A stretch of 9,696 nt of DNA from Actinomycetota bacterium (GTDB taxonomy: Bacteria > Acidobacteriota > Blastocatellia > Chloracidobacteriales > Chloracidobacteriaceae): positions 1 to 9,696 of the forward strand of contig JAAFHI010000066.1 in NCBI GenBank assembly GCA_013298335.1, written 5' to 3'. The notes beneath the pieces are model-generated. The model was not told the origin of the DNA. It did no database searches and saw only the letters and a program-made list of their open reading frames with translations. This document shows positions 6,912 to 9,696 of the stretch, in pieces. Position numbers and translations under genes: made by a program. Positions within the stretch are counted from its first letter, which is position 1. The number at the start of each line of letters is the position of its first letter.

Positions 6912-8513
6912 ATGATCGAAGCACTCGATCTGGATATGCAGGGAACGGACAAAGCCGTGGAGGCCCGTTCGCGGATGGCGTGGGGAATCCTCGGCGCGGG
7001 ACTGCTCGTCGGAATTCTGTGCGACGGATTGCTCCGCGCCTGGCCGCTCGGACTGAACGGATTTCTGGTCACGGCGGCCATCGGCGCGGCGACCATTTTT
7101 ATCGCCCGCCACCATCGTCCGGAACTCCTCGACCGCGAACGCTGGCTCTGGCCGGCCCTGCTGCTGTTTCCGGCCCTCGCCCTCTGGCGCGATTCGCCGT
7201 TTCTGACCGCCGTCAACTGGCTTTCGACGGCGATCATCGTGAGCCTGATTCTGCTCCACAGCCTCGGACGCAGGCTGCGGCGCGTACGACTCTTCGATTT
7301 TGCCTTCGGCATGCTCGCGGTTTTCGGAACCTCCGTCGTGGGGCCGCTGTTCATTCTGTTCAACGATGTCAAATGGGGAGGCGTCCCACGCAACGACTGG
7401 ACCCGCCGGAGCGTGGCCGCACTGCGGGGCGTCTTCATCGCCGCGCCGCTGCTGATCGTCTTCGGGACGCTGCTCGCCTCGGCGGACGCCGCGTTCAAGG
7501 GCCTGCTGACCGGCCTCTTCCGGTTTGACCCAGTCGCGATGATTCAGCACGGGTTTCTGATCGGGTTCGCCGGATGGTTCGTGACCGGATTTCTGCGGGG
7601 CGCACTCGTTTCCGATTCCATTGAAATTCCAAAAGAAAAAAGTGAAGACCAGGAAAGCGATACGGCCCGGAACGCGGTCGAAGGATTCTTCAAGCTCGGA
7701 TTTGTGGAAACCTCGGTCGTCCTCGGCAGCATGAACCTGCTTTTCGGCAGTTTCGTCGCGGTGCAGTTCGCCTATCTGTTCGGCGGTCGGACGCGCGTCC
7801 TCGCCGCCGGCATTACCTACACCGAGTACGCCCGGAGCGGTTTCTTCGAACTCGCCGCCGTCGCCGCGCTGACGCTGCCGTTTCTGATCATCCTCGACCG
7901 CATCGCCCGGCGCGACGAACGCCCCCAGGCCGTGACGTTCAAGCTGATGGCGGGCAGTCTCGTCGGGTTCCTGTTCGTGATGATGGGGTCGGCGGTCTAC
8001 CGCATGGCTTTGTATCAGCAGGAGTTCGGGCTGACGGAACTGCGCTTCTACGTGTCGGCCTTCATGCTCTGGATGGCGGCGACCTTCCTGATTTTCATCT
8101 TCACCGTGCTGCGCGACCGGCGCGACAAGTTTGCCTTCCACGCGCTCGCCGCCGGACTCGCGATGGCGGTGGCGCTCAACGTGGTGAATCCCGACCGGCT
8201 GATCGTGCGCTACAACGTGGAGCGGATGGCGCAGGGGAAACCGTTCGACGTTTCCTACAACAAGGGCCTGAGCGCGGACGCCGTGCCGGACCTCATCGAT
8301 GCCCTGCCGAAACTTCCCCAATCCGACCGGACGATTCTGGCCGAGCAGTTGTTTGCCAACTGGATGCCGCCGGAATCCCGCGACTGGCGCAATTTTCACT
8401 TCGCCCGCACGTATGCCTGGCGCGCGACCGGCCCGCACGAAGCCGAGTTGAAACGGGCTTATGAGCTGCGTCACCAGGAGTCGCGGGCACCCGTGGCAAC
8501 CGCGTCGGAGTAA
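6912..8513 (+). CDS. Polytopic membrane protein, DUF4173 type
   Basis: A protein of 533 residues with about 10-12 hydrophobic segments spread from about residue 22 to 420, so it is an inner-membrane protein. The segment LFGSFVAVQFAYLFGG...YTEYARSGFFEL (about 280-312) and the following NPDRLIVRYNVERM (from N426) ... LSADAVPDLIDALPKL are the features I associate with the DUF4173 family; the related DUF4153 family is the main alternative. The last 110 or so residues are soluble and resemble a small helical tail. No catalytic motif is recognisable and the function of the family is unknown. A charged loop (IPKEKSEDQESD, about 238-249) separates two membrane blocks. The start is fixed by GGAGGT just upstream. 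A terminator and a dyad upstream make it a single-gene unit with possible dedicated regulation. It converges on the VIT/VWA-type gene. Confidence 0.78.
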   Translation: MIEALDLDMQGTDKAVEARSRMAWGILGAGLLVGILCDGLLRAWPLGLNGFLVTAAIGAATIFIARHHRPELLDRERWLWPALLLFPALALWRDSPFLTAVNWLSTAIIVSLILLHSLGRRLRRVRLFDFAFGMLAVFGTSVVGPLFILFNDVKWGGVPRNDWTRRSVAALRGVFIAAPLLIVFGTLLASADAAFKGLLTGLFRFDPVAMIQHGFLIGFAGWFVTGFLRGALVSDSIEIPKEKSEDQESDTARNAVEGFFKLGFVETSVVLGSMNLLFGSFVAVQFAYLFGGRTRVLAAGITYTEYARSGFFELAAVAALTLPFLIILDRIARRDERPQAVTFKLMAGSLVGFLFVMMGSAVYRMALYQQEFGLTELRFYVSAFMLWMAATFLIFIFTVLRDRRDKFAFHALAAGLAMAVALNVVNPDRLIVRYNVERMAQGKPFDVSYNKGLSADAVPDLIDALPKLPQSDRTILAEQLFANWMPPESRDWRNFHFARTYAWRATGPHEAELKRAYELRHQESRAPVATASE

Positions 8514-8520
8514 AGAACGA

Positions 8521-8606
8521 AACACGAAGGCACGAAGTCACAAAGGCACGAAGAAATTGGACTCATTCCAACTCTTCGTGCCTCTGTGTCTTTGTGCCTT
8601 CGTGTT
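8521..8606. terminator. Long hairpin of 8-bp tandem units between convergent genes, probable bidirectional terminator
   Basis: The left arm (8521-8553) and right arm (8574-8606) are complementary at 30 of 33 positions around a 20-base loop; TTGG (8557-8560) and CCAA (8568-8571) can extend pairing into the loop. The left arm is four tandem octamers: CACGAAGG (8523-8530), CACGAAGT, CACAAAGG and CACGAAGA (ending 8554). The structure nearly fills the 100-base gap between the stop codons of two converging genes. It lacks a long T run, so termination is inferred from position and stem strength. The sequence resembles a CACGAAG-type dispersed intergenic repeat that I have seen in many environmental bacterial genomes. 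Confidence 0.6.
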
Positions 8607-8613
8607 CAGGTTT

Positions 8614-9696
8614 TCAAATACTGCCCGACCAGAACCCGCCGTCACCCGCCGACGGTTGCCCGCCAAACCGCGCCGCGATTTCGTCGTTCGCTTTCTTCAA
8701 CTGCGCTTCAACTTCGGCAATCATCGACTCGGCCCCGGTCGCCGAGGAGTTCAGCGCCGCGATGAACCCGGCCAGCGTACTCCGCAGGAAAACCTGCGTT
8801 TCGGTCAGGTCCGCCGCGTCGTCGAGTGCGTTGACGGCGCTCACCGCCGCCTTGCGCGCCGCGTCGAGCGCGGTGGCGTCCACCGGTTTCTTTTCGAGAA
8901 TCGCGAGCGCGGTTTCCTCGAAAACGTTCGCCAGTTCGGCGAATCGGGTGGTGAATTCGGCCCGTTCCGTCTTCTGATCGGGCGGCATGGTGATCGCCCG
9001 TTCATATTCCGGCTCGATCAGTTCGGGGGCTTTGCCGGAGAAAACGTTCATCGCGCGTTTGAAGATACCGCCCGCCTTCGACTGGGCCGGAGGCGCCGCG
9101 CTTCTCGCCCGCGACGGGGCACCGGGAGGCATCATCGCCGGAGACGGCATCATCATCGGCGGCGGGGCCATCGGAGGCGCGGATGGCGCGGCGCAACCAA
9201 CCATCGTCGGCATCGCGAACGAACCGGAATTGTCCATTTGATCCATTTCCCAATCGGCGGGCGTTTCCACGGGTTGCACCACCGAAAGCTGATTGCCGCC
9301 CGCGTTGACGATTTCCGCCTTGTCCACGACCAGAAACGCCGTGAAGCGCGTCAAAACCGAGTGCCGGACGGAAAGCGCGACGATTTCCTCCTGAAGTTCC
9401 ATCTGCCGGTGCGGCTCGATCCGGAACTTGTCTTCAAGGTCGGTCACACGCCGCCGCGCCCACAAGTTCGCAATCGCCGGAAGCGCCGTTTCCTCGACGG
9501 AAAGCGTCTGTTCCCAGGCGGTTCCGTCGGGAAGTTTGCCGCTCACTCGAACCGAATTTCCCGCGCCGAGCTTGAAGTAGGCCGTGACCGGACGCCCGAC
9601 AAACAGATCGGGAATCGGCGACGGCGTCAGCATCGCGACCGTTTCGCGGTTTTCGCCGTCAAACGCCCGCAGGTCGGTCAGCACCGGGCGTCCGAT
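8614..9696 (-). CDS. VIT/VWA-type protein, C-terminal part (5' end outside window)
   Basis: The frame stays open through the window edge at 9696 (reading IGRPVLTDLRAFDGEN), so this is the last 360 or so residues of a longer protein. The GTG at 9684 is not the true start. The visible part begins near the end of a VWA domain, with PDLFVGRPVTAYFKL, then LPAIANLWARRRVTDLEDKF and EEIVALSVRHSVLTRFTAFLVVD, a pattern I know from bacterial proteins of the inter-alpha-trypsin-inhibitor heavy chain (VIT plus VWA) type. A Pro/Met-rich low-complexity linker follows (about bases 9080-9215 with PPPMMMPSPAMMPPGAP). The C-terminal 120 or so residues are helical and end in FWSGSI. Related proteins are exported or membrane-attached and thought to bind partners through a metal-ion site, but that part and any signal peptide lie outside the window. 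Confidence 0.75.
   Translation of the reverse strand: MGRPVLTDLRAFDGENRETVAMLTPSPIPDLFVGRPVTAYFKLGAGNSVRVSGKLPDGTAWEQTLSVEETALPAIANLWARRRVTDLEDKFRIEPHRQMELQEEIVALSVRHSVLTRFTAFLVVDKAEIVNAGGNQLSVVQPVETPADWEMDQMDNSGSFAMPTMVGCAAPSAPPMAPPPMMMPSPAMMPPGAPSRARSAAPPAQSKAGGIFKRAMNVFSGKAPELIEPEYERAITMPPDQKTERAEFTTRFAELANVFEETALAILEKKPVDATALDAARKAAVSAVNALDDAADLTETQVFLRSTLAGFIAALNSSATGAESMIAEVEAQLKKANDEIAARFGGQPSAGDGGFWSGSI

Noticed and set aside
6888..8525. Minus-strand open frame of 545 residues opposite the DUF4173-type gene
   Set aside because: It is His/Gln/Arg/Glu-rich without any domain pattern and ends beyond the real gene in its ribosome binding site region; the plus strand has a clear membrane protein with a strong ribosome binding site.

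Overview
The window looks like a piece of chromosome from a GC-rich (by eye about 60%), environmental, Gram-negative-type bacterium, most likely an Acidobacteriota member. The best taxonomic clue is the first gene, whose pattern (ALPDF..., W..D.L, GGLTSTGQF, FYKYGKF) matches a family of hypothetical proteins that I know mainly from Acidobacteriota. An exported M13 peptidase, a DUF4139 protein and a VIT/VWA-type protein fit that assignment but do not prove it. This is inference; no rRNA or marker gene is present.

Layout. Positions 1-885 (+) hold the 3' part of the acidobacterial-type hypothetical gene. It converges on a secreted DUF4139 protein (3238-995, -); the gap between them is filled by a long imperfect palindrome. 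Upstream of the DUF4139 gene is a 264-bp gap packed with short repeats: two direct copies of a 34/40-bp element, then a 22-bp tandem duplication with a hairpin. Next comes a MscS-family mechanosensitive channel (4600-3503, -). Diverging from it is a complete exported M13 (neprilysin/PepO-like) zinc endopeptidase (4698-6746, +), closed by a canonical terminator with a cUUCGg tetraloop. A short AT-rich gap with a clean dyad (GTACTTT-N7-AAAGTAC) and a strong ribosome binding site lead into a polytopic membrane protein of the DUF4173 type (6912-8513, +). This converges on the 3' part of a VIT/VWA-type gene (9696-8614, -), again with a long palindrome filling the gap, here built from 8-bp tandem units.

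How the genes relate. Most products appear to act in or beyond the inner membrane: an exported peptidase, a channel, a multi-pass membrane protein, and two proteins of likely cell-surface or periplasmic character. I see no shared pathway. The minus-strand MscS and DUF4139 genes are separated by repeats and a possible terminator, so they are probably not one operon. I see no mobile genes, integrases, CRISPR arrays, RNA genes, or a recognisable defence or biosynthetic system. The most unusual content is the non-coding repeat and palindrome material in the gaps.
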